This document shows, piece after piece, positions 52,698-61,795 of a DNA stretch of 64,000 bases. The stretch is from Polaribacter batillariae. GTDB taxonomy: Bacteria; Bacteroidota; Bacteroidia; Flavobacteriales; Flavobacteriaceae. The stretch lies in NCBI RefSeq assembly GCF_017498485.1, contig NZ_CP071795.1, positions 3,826,130 through 3,890,129 of the forward strand, read 5' to 3'. How positions within the stretch are numbered: the stretch's first letter is position 1; every line of letters starts with the position of its first letter. Position numbers and translations under genes: made by a program. The notes below the pieces were generated by a model. That model was given only the letters and a program-made list of their open reading frames with translations. It was not told the origin of the DNA and did not search any database.

Positions 52698-53648
52698 TTA
52701 ATTCTCTAAACTAATATGAAACAATGCATCTCCTTTGTTAACAATTGGAGTTTGATTTACACAGAAAATATGGCAATTTTCTGGGGCATAAATTTTCTTT
52801 TTAAATTCTCCAAAAGGGTCTTGAATGATTCCTAAAACGTCTTTCTTTTTTACAAATGCACCATTTTTTACTCTAATTTGAAACATTCCAGAGTGTTGTG
52901 CCCTTAACCATTTAGCTTTTTTTACATAAACAGGTGTTGCTCTTACGCTTATTTCTCCTTCGATTAAACCTAAGTGAATTAAAATATTTTTAGTTCCGTT
53001 TACACCTTCGTTTATAATGGTTGGGTTTAATTCTTTCGATTTTCCGCCTTCGAACAATAAAATGGTTTTTCCCATTTTGTTTAAGGTATCTCTTAAAGAT
53101 TTAGCTATATTACTAGAATAAACAATCATTGGAGGATTAAAAACTTTGGCTAATTCTAGCGCTTTTTCATCGTCTTTATTACAACGAATTTGCGAAATGT
53201 TATCACGTTCTCCACCCCCAGTATGAAAATCGATTACATAATCTACATAAGGTGCAATTTCTTTGGTAAATTGATATGCAAATTGGCTCGCCAAAGAACC
53301 TGTTGCAGAACCAGGAAACATTCTGTTTAAATCTCGACCATCTGGAAATTCTCTTGTTTGAATTAAATATCCGAAAATATTAAAAACGGGAATACAAATA
53401 ATGGTTCCGTTCTTGGGTTTGTTAATCTTTTGATTGATAATTTCTCTAATAATGCCCACTCCATTGGTTTCATCTCCATGAATTCCTGCCAATAATAAAA
53501 CTACTGGTCCTGGGTTTGTAGAGCGTTCTATAATCACAGGAACGTTTACAGTAGTTCTTGTATGTAATTTGGCTACTTTTAAGTCTAAAACAGTTCGTTT
53601 TCCTTCAGGAATTTCTTTTCCTAAAAGAATAAAAGGTTTATTCAACAT
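52698..53648 (-). CDS. Succinylglutamate desuccinylase/aspartoacylase-family protein
   Basis: A 316-aa zinc-dependent carboxypeptidase-fold protein. Zinc ligands are in GIHGDETNG (His and Glu, about residues 55-63) and the IDFHTGGGERDN motif (His, about 140). A C-terminal beta domain (about 245-316) holds NGAFVKKKDVLGIIQDPFGEF. It overlaps the end of rimK by 11 bp. In this operon context it may act on glutamate or related amide tails, but the substrate is unproven. Confidence 0.85.
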   Translation of the reverse strand: MLNKPFILLGKEIPEGKRTVLDLKVAKLHTRTTVNVPVIIERSTNPGPVVLLLAGIHGDETNGVGIIREIINQKINKPKNGTIICIPVFNIFGYLIQTREFPDGRDLNRMFPGSATGSLASQFAYQFTKEIAPYVDYVIDFHTGGGERDNISQIRCNKDDEKALELAKVFNPPMIVYSSNIAKSLRDTLNKMGKTILLFEGGKSKELNPTIINEGVNGTKNILIHLGLIEGEISVRATPVYVKKAKWLRAQHSGMFQIRVKNGAFVKKKDVLGIIQDPFGEFKKKIYAPENCHIFCVNQTPIVNKGDALFHISLEN

Positions 53649-54513
53649 TTAATTCTAAATAACGTATAATTTCTTTAGCTATATTTTTTCCAGTGGCAAC
53701 TTCTATTCCTTCTAAACCAGGAGAAGAATTTACCTCTAAAACCAGTGGGCCTTTAGAAGACTGCAACATATCTACACCTGCAACCCCTAATCCCATTGCT
53801 TTTGTAGCTTTTAAGGCTGTTTTTTCTTCTTCGTCTGTTAGTTCTATAACATTTGCGTTTCCTCCTCTGTGTAAATTAGAACGAAATTCACCTTCTTTTC
53901 CTTGGCGCTTCATCGCTCCAACCACTTTTCCATCTACCACAAAAGCTCTAATATCTGCACCACCAGCTTCTTTAATAAATTCTTGTGCAATTACTCTTGC
54001 TCCTAAACCGTTAAAAGCTTCTAAAACAGAAGTGGCTGCATTTTGTGTTTCTGCCAAAACGACCCCTAAACCTTGTGTACCTTCTAATAATTTTAAAACT
54101 AATGGAGTTCCGCCAACAGAACTAATTACATGTTCTACATCTTTTGTGTAATTGGTAAAAACGGTTTTGGGTAAGCCAACACCAGCTCTTGCTAATATTT
54201 GTAAACTGCTTAATTTATCTCTAGATCTTGTTAATGCTTGCGAAGAAACTGCTGTAAAAACTTTCATCATTTCAAACTGACGAATTACTGCTGTTCCATA
54301 AAATGTTACAGAAGCACCAATTCTTGGAATAATAGCATCTACATTTTCTAAATATTCTCCTTTGTAAAATATTTTTGGAGATCTTTTTTCTATTTCGATA
54401 TTGCATTTTAAATGATCCACGACTAATACTTCATGTTTCCTTTTTTGTGCAGCTTCCACCAACCTTTTTGTTGAATATAGTTTTGGATTTCTAGATAAAA
54501 TTACAATTCTCAT
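53638..54513 (-). CDS. rimK: RimK-type ATP-grasp glutamate ligase
   Basis: A 291-aa enzyme of the RimK family, known in E. coli for adding glutamate residues to the C terminus of ribosomal protein S6. ATP-grasp motifs are visible: KLLEGTQGLGVVLAET (about 139-154), AQEFIKEAGGADIRAFVVDGKVVGAMKRQ (about 174-202) and LEVNSSPGLEGIE (about 261-273). The start is 4 bp after the upstream protease gene. The three genes form a typical Bacteroidota RimK operon. Confidence 0.92.
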   Translation of the reverse strand: MRIVILSRNPKLYSTKRLVEAAQKRKHEVLVVDHLKCNIEIEKRSPKIFYKGEYLENVDAIIPRIGASVTFYGTAVIRQFEMMKVFTAVSSQALTRSRDKLSSLQILARAGVGLPKTVFTNYTKDVEHVISSVGGTPLVLKLLEGTQGLGVVLAETQNAATSVLEAFNGLGARVIAQEFIKEAGGADIRAFVVDGKVVGAMKRQGKEGEFRSNLHRGGNANVIELTDEEEKTALKATKAMGLGVAGVDMLQSSKGPLVLEVNSSPGLEGIEVATGKNIAKEIIRYLELNVE

Positions 54514-54517
54514 TCGT

Positions 54518-54952
54518 TTATTTATTTTTTAATTTGTGTGATAAATTTTTCTTAGCAGTATCTATCACAAATTTTTTATTTAAAAATTTTCTTCCTAATA
54601 AAACAGGAAATGTCATGTCTTTACGCTCACTTAAAGTTAAATAGATAGGAAACGTTTTATTAAATATTACAATTTTTGTATGAATCATAAACCGTTTTTC
54701 GGCAATACCATTTGAGCTTTTTACAATTTTAGAGGCATAGTTTTTAAACTTAAATTTTGTATGGTTATAAAAAGGATGCTCTGGATCTAACAATGTAAAC
54801 TGTATAAAAGGTTCTCCATTTACAGAAATTTCCTGAATATCAGAACAATGTATAGAAGAGGTGTATGCACCAGAATCTATTTTTACATCAATTTCTGAAA
54901 GCGATAATTCAGGGAAATCTGCTTTGTCTGATCGACCAATCGTTATTTTCAT
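54518..54952 (-). CDS. RimB-type retropepsin-like protease
   Basis: A 144-aa protein with the aspartic-protease-like motif KIDSGAYTSSIHC (about residues 24-36) and a second half VLLGRKFLNKKFVIDTAKK, as in the 'ATP-dependent zinc protease' (RimB) family often next to RimK. It may trim poly-glutamate tails made by RimK, but that is inference. It precedes rimK by 4 bp. Short for its family but complete. Confidence 0.82.
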   Translation of the reverse strand: MKITIGRSDKADFPELSLSEIDVKIDSGAYTSSIHCSDIQEISVNGEPFIQFTLLDPEHPFYNHTKFKFKNYASKIVKSSNGIAEKRFMIHTKIVIFNKTFPIYLTLSERKDMTFPVLLGRKFLNKKFVIDTAKKNLSHKLKNK

Positions 54953-55012
54953 TAATAGGCTTTAAGTTGGTGTAAAGTTATAGATAGTTAATGAATTAGC
55001 ACAGCAAATCTA

Positions 55013-56569
55013 CTATAAATTTGCAATTGCTGCTTCTGCACAACGTTCTCCATCCATAGCTGCAGAAACAATACCCCCTGCATAACCACCACCTTCGCCA
55101 CAAGGAAACAATCCTTTAATTTCTGTGTGTTCTAAATTTTCTTTTCTGGGTATATTTACTGGAGATGATGTTCTAGATTCTACCCCTACAACATTGGCTT
55201 CGTTTGTAAAATAGCCATGCATTTTTTTACCAAACTCTGGAAAGCCTTTTCGCAATCTGCTACCAATAATTCTTGGCAAAAGAGAGTGTAGTGGAGCCGA
55301 TTTTAAGCCTGGCTGATATGAAGTTTCGTTTAAATCTGTAGAGAGTTTTCCGTTTACAAAATCTACCAATCTTTGTGCAGGAGCTGTTTGTGTTCTTCCG
55401 CCAGCGTAAAAAGCAATTTTTTCTAAATCTTTTTGAAATTCTAAGCCTTTTAAGGCACCAAACTTTTCGTATTTCTTAAAATCTTGATTGATATTTAATT
55501 CAACAACAATTCCTGAATTTGCAAATTTATTATTTCGCCTAGAAGGCGACATCCCATTTACAACTACTTCTCCATTGGCAGTGGCTGCAGGAACAATAAA
55601 ACCTCCAGGACACATACAAAAAGAATACACACCCCTATTGTTAACTTGATTTACCAAACTGTAAGCTGCTGCTGGCAATAATTCGTCTCTTTTACCAGAA
55701 CAATGGTACTGAATTTGATCGATAATTTCTTGTGGATGTTCTACACGAACGCCCATGGCAAAAGACTTCGCTTTAATTGCAATTTCTTTTTTATGTAACA
55801 ATTCGTAAATGTCTCTGGCAGAATGTCCTGTGGCTAAAATAACCGCATTTACGGCTATTTCTTGTTCGTTTTCGAGTAGAATTGCTTGTAATTTATTTTT
55901 GTTTATAACAAAATTGGTCACTTTGGTTTCGAAATGAATTTCGCCACCAAATTTTAAAATAGTTGAGCGAATATTTCGAATAACTTTCGGCAATTTATTC
56001 GTTCCAATATGTGGATGCGCGTCTATTAAAATTTGTTCTGTTGCTCCGTGAAAAACCAAGTTTTCGAAAATTCTGCGAACATCTCCACGTTTTAAACTCC
56101 TGGTATAAAGTTTTCCATCAGAATAGGTTCCTGCACCACCTTCGCCAAAACAATAATTAGAATTTTCGTTTACAAAATGGTCTTGATTAATGGCTTTTAG
56201 ATCTCTTCGCCTGTCTTGTACATTTTTACCACGTTCTAAAACCACGGGTTTGTAACCTAGTTCGATACAGCGCAAAGCAGCGTACATTCCTGCAGGACCA
56301 AAACCAATAATATGAACTTCTTTTGCTCTAGAAACATCTTTATACTCGAAAATATAATCTGATTTTTCTGGAACAGGTTCGTTTATGTAAACAGCTACTT
56401 TATAGTTAAAAATGATGTTTTTTTTACGAGCATCAATAGATTTTCGTAAGATTTTAACTGCAGAAATTTCTTTTAGATCAACTCCTAATTGTTTAGAAGC
56501 TTTGTAAAGCAAACTATTTTCTTTGCGTTCTTCTATTAAATTTACACGAAGCTGAATTTCTTTAACCAT
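55013..56569 (-). CDS. FAD-dependent dehydrogenase (NAD(P)/FAD oxidoreductase family)
   Basis: A 518-aa flavoprotein. The N-terminal domain (1-85) is followed by a Rossmann motif with GFGPAGMYAALRCIELGYKPVVLERG (about 93-118). The pattern FGEGGAGTYSDGKLYTR (about 141-157) and the C-terminal FPCGEGGGYAGGIVSAAMDGERCAEA are hallmarks of a large group of uncharacterised FAD-dependent dehydrogenases. Substrate and partner are unknown. A TAnnTTTG box abuts its start codon. Confidence 0.85.
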   Translation of the reverse strand: MVKEIQLRVNLIEERKENSLLYKASKQLGVDLKEISAVKILRKSIDARKKNIIFNYKVAVYINEPVPEKSDYIFEYKDVSRAKEVHIIGFGPAGMYAALRCIELGYKPVVLERGKNVQDRRRDLKAINQDHFVNENSNYCFGEGGAGTYSDGKLYTRSLKRGDVRRIFENLVFHGATEQILIDAHPHIGTNKLPKVIRNIRSTILKFGGEIHFETKVTNFVINKNKLQAILLENEQEIAVNAVILATGHSARDIYELLHKKEIAIKAKSFAMGVRVEHPQEIIDQIQYHCSGKRDELLPAAAYSLVNQVNNRGVYSFCMCPGGFIVPAATANGEVVVNGMSPSRRNNKFANSGIVVELNINQDFKKYEKFGALKGLEFQKDLEKIAFYAGGRTQTAPAQRLVDFVNGKLSTDLNETSYQPGLKSAPLHSLLPRIIGSRLRKGFPEFGKKMHGYFTNEANVVGVESRTSSPVNIPRKENLEHTEIKGLFPCGEGGGYAGGIVSAAMDGERCAEAAIANL

Positions 56570-56573
56570 TTGG

Positions 56574-56581
56574 CAAAAGTA
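56574..56581 (-). promoter_or_regulatory. -7 box abutting the FAD dehydrogenase start
   Basis: The minus strand reads TACTTTTG, five bases before the ATG. As with trmD, transcription would begin almost at the start codon. Confidence 0.5.
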
Positions 56582-56714
56582 ATTAAATTAAAAATGATTT
56601 TAGGAGAGAACTTTTAGTTGGTTTTAGAGGTTTGTTAACTTTAATAATAAGCTAAGTTTTAATTTACTTTATAATGGGTTAACGAAGTTATGTTTTTTTA
56701 AGTTTAGAAACAAA

Positions 56715-57623
56715 CTAAACGAATTTACACGTTATTATTCGATCATTTCCAAACAAATCTTTTTTTAACTCAATATTTTTAAAACCTTTATTTTGTAACA
56801 TCTCAACAGTTTCTTTTCCTAAATGTTGATTGATTTCAAAAAATAACAATCCGTTTTTAGAAAGATATTCTTTTGCCAAGTTTGCTATTTTTTTATAAAA
56901 AATCAATGGGTTTTTATCATCCACAAAAAGCGCTAAATGAGGTTCGTTTTCTAAAACATTATTTTTTATTTCTACTTTTTCTAACTCACGAACATAAGGT
57001 GGATTGGAAACAATAATGTCGTATTTGCCATTTGATGATTGAGTTTTCGACTGCGCTCGAACAAACAGATTATTTAGATTTTTAGCTTCTAAAATATCCA
57101 ATTCAAAAAAATCAATGTTAACTTTATTTAAAACAGCATTTTTCTGGGCAATTTTTAAAGCTTCAGATGAAATGTCTATTGCAGAAATTTGTGTGTTTTT
57201 TGTGTTTTTTGCTAAAGAAATAGGTATGCAACCAGTGCCAGTGCCAATATCTAAAATCGAAAGATTTTTATATTGATTTTTAATACTTAATGCTTGACAC
57301 TCTTTTAAAACCCACTCCACCAGTTCCTCTGTTTCTGGTCTAGGGATTAGTGTATTCTCATCAACAAAAAAAGGCAAACCATAAAATGCTGTTTTTCCAA
57401 GAATATACTGAATGGGTTCTTCTTTTTTTAATCTCTTGATAATGGTTTTAATTTCTGTAAAAATAGCATCATCAATCTTAAAATCGGGTTTTAAAACCGT
57501 ATCAATTCTTTGTAGATTTAGTTTTTCTTCAATAATAATCGAGAAAAAAGCTTCTATTTCTGTATCTGGATAGACAGTAGAAAGTTCATTAGAAAAGTAT
57601 GTTTTAAATTCTTTAAGTGTCAT
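56715..57623 (-). CDS. prmC: Release factor glutamine methyltransferase
   Basis: A 302-aa SAM-dependent enzyme that methylates the Gln of the GGQ motif in RF1 and RF2. An N-terminal helical domain (1-80) is followed by the Rossmann core: LDIGTGTGCIPISLAK (about 125-140) and the substrate-binding NPPY in IIVSNPPYVREL (about 190-201). IPRPETEELVEWVL precedes the core. It begins 5 bp after cls on the same strand. Confidence 0.95.
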   Translation of the reverse strand: MTLKEFKTYFSNELSTVYPDTEIEAFFSIIIEEKLNLQRIDTVLKPDFKIDDAIFTEIKTIIKRLKKEEPIQYILGKTAFYGLPFFVDENTLIPRPETEELVEWVLKECQALSIKNQYKNLSILDIGTGTGCIPISLAKNTKNTQISAIDISSEALKIAQKNAVLNKVNIDFFELDILEAKNLNNLFVRAQSKTQSSNGKYDIIVSNPPYVRELEKVEIKNNVLENEPHLALFVDDKNPLIFYKKIANLAKEYLSKNGLLFFEINQHLGKETVEMLQNKGFKNIELKKDLFGNDRIITCKFV

Positions 57624-57628
57624 AAATT

Positions 57629-59056
57629 CTATAATAAAGGACTAAAAAAACGACACAAACGTTCTAACGTTTTTTGAGTTTTAGAGCGGTTTAAAAAAGT
57701 TTCTAAATCGATTTTATTGGCTAAATCTTTGCGCATCTTAAATTCTTCTCGTATTTCTGCGGTTACATCTTTATCAAAAATGATGGCATTTAATTCGTAG
57801 TTGTGCTCGAAACTTCGACAATCGAAATTTGTAGAGCCTACAGAAGCAATTTCATCATCAATAAAAATAACTTTACTATGCGAAAAATCGTCTCTTAAGT
57901 AAATGTTTACACCAGCTTTCATTAAATCTTCAAAATAAGAAAACATACTGTATGTTGCCGTTTTAGAATCGCCTTTTTTGGGTAATAATAAAGTAACTTC
58001 AACACCACTTAAGGCAGCGATTTTAAAAGCTTCTAAAATTGAAAATGTAGGAATAAAATAGGGGTTCATTACACAAATACTTTTTTCTGCTAAGTTGATA
58101 AAACTAAGATATTGTTGCATTACTACAGATTGGTCGTAATCTGGGCCGCTAGAAACAATTTGCACTTTTGTATTTGATTTTAAAGGGCAAGATGCTGTAT
58201 ATTTCTCTTGCTCACTTAAATCTTCTTCGGTTGCATAAAAGTAATCTTTTATAAAAGATTTGTGCAAACTACAAACGGCATCTCCTTCAATTTTTATATG
58301 TGCATCTTCCCAAATGCCCAAAGGTGTATTTTCTGTAATGTATTGGTCAGAAATATTTACACCTCCAGTAAACCCAATATTGTTATCGATTACTGCTATT
58401 TTTCGATGATTTCTAAAGTTTAAAGTAAACAAAAAAGTTCCGAATTTTAAAGCCATTTCTGGGTAAATATAACAGCCAGCATCTTTTAATTCTTTTTTTA
58501 CACTTTTACTTAAAGAATAACTTCCAATAGCATCGTATAAAATTCTTACTTCGACATTTTCTTTTCTTTTTTGAAGTAACAATTCTTTAATTTCTGAAAA
58601 TATTTTTCCGTTTTCTATAATGTAATATTGTAAATGAATAAAGTGTTTTGCGTTTTTTATCGCTTCGGAAAGTGCTTTAAAAGTTTCTTTTCCATTTTTT
58701 AAAACGGTTACTTTATTTTTTGTTTTTAGGGGAATGTTGGTGTTGTTATAGACTAAAGAAGATATTTTTTTTGCTTTTATAGAGTCTAAAACTTCTAAAT
58801 GTTTCTCTTTTTTATCTTCGAAAGATTTTTTTATGTAATTCTTGCGTTTTTTGGTTTCTTTTAGTTCAAAAAACTTTAGTTTTCTTCTGTTAATTCCAAA
58901 AAGGGTAAACGCAAAAACGCCTAAAAAGGGAAAAAAGAAAGTAATTAAAATCCAACTTAAAGATTTAGAAGGTTTTACGCCAAAATATAAAATATTGTAA
59001 AATGCCCAACTAAATAAAAGGAAATGAACACAAAAAAGAACATAATAAATAGTCAT
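57629..59056 (-). CDS. cls: Cardiolipin synthase, phospholipase D type
   Basis: A 475-aa inner-membrane enzyme that joins two phosphatidylglycerols into cardiolipin. Two N-terminal helices (about 3-22 and 33-55) precede two HKD motifs: NHRKIAVIDNNIGFTGG (about residues 215-231) and HSKVIFIDDEIASVGSTNFD (about 393-412). Length matches E. coli ClsA. It lies 10 bp after the GNAT gene and 5 bp before prmC, probably one operon. Confidence 0.93.
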   Translation of the reverse strand: MTIYYVLFCVHFLLFSWAFYNILYFGVKPSKSLSWILITFFFPFLGVFAFTLFGINRRKLKFFELKETKKRKNYIKKSFEDKKEKHLEVLDSIKAKKISSLVYNNTNIPLKTKNKVTVLKNGKETFKALSEAIKNAKHFIHLQYYIIENGKIFSEIKELLLQKRKENVEVRILYDAIGSYSLSKSVKKELKDAGCYIYPEMALKFGTFLFTLNFRNHRKIAVIDNNIGFTGGVNISDQYITENTPLGIWEDAHIKIEGDAVCSLHKSFIKDYFYATEEDLSEQEKYTASCPLKSNTKVQIVSSGPDYDQSVVMQQYLSFINLAEKSICVMNPYFIPTFSILEAFKIAALSGVEVTLLLPKKGDSKTATYSMFSYFEDLMKAGVNIYLRDDFSHSKVIFIDDEIASVGSTNFDCRSFEHNYELNAIIFDKDVTAEIREEFKMRKDLANKIDLETFLNRSKTQKTLERLCRFFSPLL

Positions 59057-59066
59057 ATTTTTTTCT

Positions 59067-59558
59067 TTAAATTTTCTTAATCATCCATACATTACAAGAA
59101 TAATGGCCTGTATTTCCCATTGGTTTTTCTAGATTTACAAAACCATTTTTTTTATAAAGTTTGGTAGCAGCTTTCATATATGGCATGGTTTCTAAATAAC
59201 AATTTTTAAAACCTTTTTCTTGGGCTTTTTGCAAGCATTTGGCAATTAATTTGCTTCCTAAGCCTATGCCTCTTGCAATCGGTAAAAAATACATTTTTTG
59301 AAGCTCGCAAATGTTTTTTTCGCCATTGTTTAATTGTGCAATGCCTGCACCACCCACAACTTTATTTTGGTGTTCTACGACAAAATAGGCACTTTTTTCT
59401 TTTTGAAAATTCTCGAACATAGCATCAGTGGCTTTATCTTCGTAAGCAGTACCCGTTTTAGGAGCTCCCATTTCTACAATTACGCTTCTAATAACACTGG
59501 CAAGTTGCAAGTTGTCTTCGGGTTTGATTTCTCTTATGATAAAATCTTTAATTGTCAT
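59067..59558 (-). CDS. GNAT-family N-acetyltransferase
   Basis: A 163-aa acetyl-CoA-dependent transferase. The acetyl-CoA loop is in LQKMYFLPIARGIGLGSKLIAKCLQKA (about 86-112; pattern R-x-x-G-x-G). The C terminus YKKNGFVNLEKPMGNTGHYSCNVWM is common in a Bacteroidota subgroup. The acceptor is unknown. First gene of the GNAT-cls-prmC unit, divergent from the LEA2 gene. Confidence 0.88.
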   Translation of the reverse strand: MTIKDFIIREIKPEDNLQLASVIRSVIVEMGAPKTGTAYEDKATDAMFENFQKEKSAYFVVEHQNKVVGGAGIAQLNNGEKNICELQKMYFLPIARGIGLGSKLIAKCLQKAQEKGFKNCYLETMPYMKAATKLYKKNGFVNLEKPMGNTGHYSCNVWMIKKI

Positions 59559-59567
59559 TTATTACCT

Positions 59568-59575
59568 TATTTTTG
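59568..59575 (+). promoter_or_regulatory. Candidate -7 box for the LEA2 lipoprotein gene
   Basis: TATTTTTG fits TAnnTTTG and lies 35 bp before the ATG at 59610. Confidence 0.4.
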
Positions 59576-59609
59576 CAAGAGCAAGTTACCTATTTTTTAG
59601 AATTTTAAG

Positions 59610-60074
59610 ATGAAAAAACTACTATATTTTACAAGTTTAATTTTTTTATTTGTTGGGTGTTCAGTTCAAAAAGAGCCTGTTTTTATAAAAGTCGATCATG
59701 TAAAAATCTTTAGTTTTACCAGAGATACTATAAAACTAAAAGCAGATGCTTTTTTTGAAAATCCTAATGATGTAAGTGGAAAAATTACGACAAAAGATAT
59801 TAAAGTTTTTGTAAACGAAGTAGAGGTTGCAGAGATTTTTTCAGAAGAATTTAAAGTACCTGCAAGAAACGAATTTTCAATTCCTTTAATTGCGCATATT
59901 CCTACAAAAAACCTTTTAAACACTCATAAAAAGGGTACTTTAGGTGGGTTGTTAAATTCTTTAATTTCTAACAAAATAAACGTAAAAATTAAAGGGAAAT
60001 TAAAATATGTAGTTTTTGGTTTTACCAAAGAGTTTTTAGTTGATAAAACACAAGAAATAAAAATAAAACTTTAA
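59610..60074 (+). CDS. LEA type 2 family lipoprotein
   Basis: A 154-aa lipoprotein (MKKLLYFTSLIFLFVGCS, lipid-attached Cys17). The mature domain is a single LEA_2 beta-sandwich: DTIKLKADAFFENPNDVSGKITTKDIKVFVNEVEVAEI (about 40-77), with the typical 'F.NPN' turn. The role of these periplasmic proteins is unclear. The ribD gene follows 26-38 bp later on the same strand. Confidence 0.82.
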   Translation: MKKLLYFTSLIFLFVGCSVQKEPVFIKVDHVKIFSFTRDTIKLKADAFFENPNDVSGKITTKDIKVFVNEVEVAEIFSEEFKVPARNEFSIPLIAHIPTKNLLNTHKKGTLGGLLNSLISNKINVKIKGKLKYVVFGFTKEFLVDKTQEIKIKL

Positions 60075-60111
60075 ACTAAATGTATTTCAGCTTCTTTTAT
60101 TGAAACATAGA

Positions 60112-61191
60112 ATGAATCACGAATTTTACATAAAACGTTGTTTGCAAATTGCCAAAAACGGAATTGGAACGTCGCGTCCAAACCCTTCTGTTGGTGCTGT
60201 TATTGTACATAAAAATAAAATTATTGGCGAAGGTTTTACTTCTGTTTATGGAAAAAATCACGCAGAAGTAAACGCAATTAATGCTGTTAAAAACCCCAAA
60301 CTTTTAGAAAAAGCAACCATTTATGTAACTTTAGAACCCTGTTCGCACTTTGGAAAAACACCACCTTGCGCAGATTTAATTGTTAAAAAGAAACTTAAAA
60401 ATGTGGTTATAGGTTGTTTAGATAGTAATAGTTTGGTTTCTGGAAAAGGAATTTTACGCTTGCAAAAAGCAGGAATTAATGTTATCGTTGGTGTTTTAGA
60501 AGAAGCGTGTAGAGAGCATCACAAACGATTTTTTACAGTTCAAGAAAAAAAACGCCCTTACCTTATTTTAAAATGGGCAGAAACAAAAGACGGTTTTGTT
60601 TATCCTAAACCTATTATAAGGCCTCAAGAACTTGTTTCAGAATCTATTAAAAACAACGCTCCAATTTGGATTTCCAACCAATATTCACAACAATTGGTGC
60701 ATAAATTACGAAGTAAAGAGCATGCAATTTTGGTGGGTACAAACACAGTTTTGGCAGACAACCCCCAATTGAATGTTCGAAGCTGGTTTGGAGAAAATCC
60801 AGTTAGAGTTGTGTTAGACAGGAGTTTAAGAATTCCTAAAAATGCAAATATTTTAGACGGAAGCGTTAAAACTATTGTTATTTGTAATGTTGGAAGTTTA
60901 AGGCGTGAAGATAGAAGAGAAAATGTATGTTTCGAAGAAATTAATTTCTTTAAAAATATAGGCAAACAAATTTGCGATGTTTTGCAGAAACACAACATTC
61001 AATCTTTAATTGTAGAAGGTGGTACACAAACATTACAAACCTTTATAGACGAAAATTTATGGGACGAAGCCATGGTTTTTGTAGGAGATTGTAATTTTAA
61101 AAAAGGTGTAAAAGCACCAAGTTTAAAAACAAATAAAGTAAGTGAACAAAACATTAAAAAAGATGTTTTAAAAATATATAAGAATGATTAA
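60112..61191 (+). CDS. ribD: Bifunctional riboflavin biosynthesis deaminase/reductase
   Basis: A 359-aa enzyme from the ATG at 60112 (a TTG at 60100 is the alternative). The N-terminal zinc deaminase has HAEVNAI (about residue 47) and PCSHFGKTPPCADLI (about 74-88), binding catalytic zinc through His and two Cys. The C-terminal reductase covers about 150-355 (LKWAETKDGFVYPK; GTNTVLADNPQLNVR; IVEGGTQTLQTFID). It catalyses the second and third steps after GTP cyclohydrolase II. It overlaps the HAD gene by 8 bp. Confidence 0.95.
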   Translation: MNHEFYIKRCLQIAKNGIGTSRPNPSVGAVIVHKNKIIGEGFTSVYGKNHAEVNAINAVKNPKLLEKATIYVTLEPCSHFGKTPPCADLIVKKKLKNVVIGCLDSNSLVSGKGILRLQKAGINVIVGVLEEACREHHKRFFTVQEKKRPYLILKWAETKDGFVYPKPIIRPQELVSESIKNNAPIWISNQYSQQLVHKLRSKEHAILVGTNTVLADNPQLNVRSWFGENPVRVVLDRSLRIPKNANILDGSVKTIVICNVGSLRREDRRENVCFEEINFFKNIGKQICDVLQKHNIQSLIVEGGTQTLQTFIDENLWDEAMVFVGDCNFKKGVKAPSLKTNKVSEQNIKKDVLKIYKND

Positions 61192-61795
61192 AAACATCAT
61201 CTTCGATTTTGGAGATATTTTTATCAATTTAGATAAAATGGCAACTTATAAAGCCATGGCAAAATTAGGCGTTACAGAGATTACTGAAGAAATGGTTGGG
61301 GTTTACCATCAATACGAAAAAGGGTTGATGTCCACAGAAGATTTTATCAAATTTTTTCACAATAGGTTTAACATTCCAAAAACCGATTTGATACATGCAT
61401 GGAATGCAGTTTTACTCGATTTTCCAAAAGAAAGGTTATTATTTTTACAAAAACTAGCGGCTAGTAAAAAATACCGATTGTTTTTGTTAAGCAATACCAA
61501 CGATTTGCACATAAAATGGGTGCAAAATAGTTTGGGAACGCAATTTTATAATGATTTTAAAAATGCTTTTGAACAATTTTATTTGTCGCACGAAATTAAT
61601 TTTAGGAAACCAGATGCCAATATTTATAAATTTGTATTAAGTGAAAATTCGTTAAAAGCCGAAGAAACTTTGTTTGTAGATGATTTAGAAGAAAATACAA
61701 AATCGGCCAATTCATTAGGCATTCATACGTGGAATTTAGTGCCAAATGTCGATGATGTTACCGAACTTTTCAAGAAAAACAAGCGACTACTATAA
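61184..61795 (+). CDS. HAD-superfamily phosphatase
   Basis: A 203-aa hydrolase. Motif I is IIFDFGDIFINLD (nucleophile Asp, residue about 8), motif II LLSNTND (about 105), motif III Lys in NFRKPDANIYKF (about 146), and motif IV LFVDDLEENTKSA (about 166-178). Such enzymes dephosphorylate small metabolites. Being coupled to ribD, it could be the phosphatase of the riboflavin pathway, but this is only suggested by position. Its TAA overlaps the ATG of the next gene (TAATG). Confidence 0.88.
   Translation: MIKNIIFDFGDIFINLDKMATYKAMAKLGVTEITEEMVGVYHQYEKGLMSTEDFIKFFHNRFNIPKTDLIHAWNAVLLDFPKERLLFLQKLAASKKYRLFLLSNTNDLHIKWVQNSLGTQFYNDFKNAFEQFYLSHEINFRKPDANIYKFVLSENSLKAEETLFVDDLEENTKSANSLGIHTWNLVPNVDDVTELFKKNKRLL

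Noticed and set aside
53693..54151. Plus-strand ORF of 152 codons within rimK
   Set aside because: Opposite-strand shadow of an ATP-grasp gene, Ser/Pro/Thr-rich by codon reversal.
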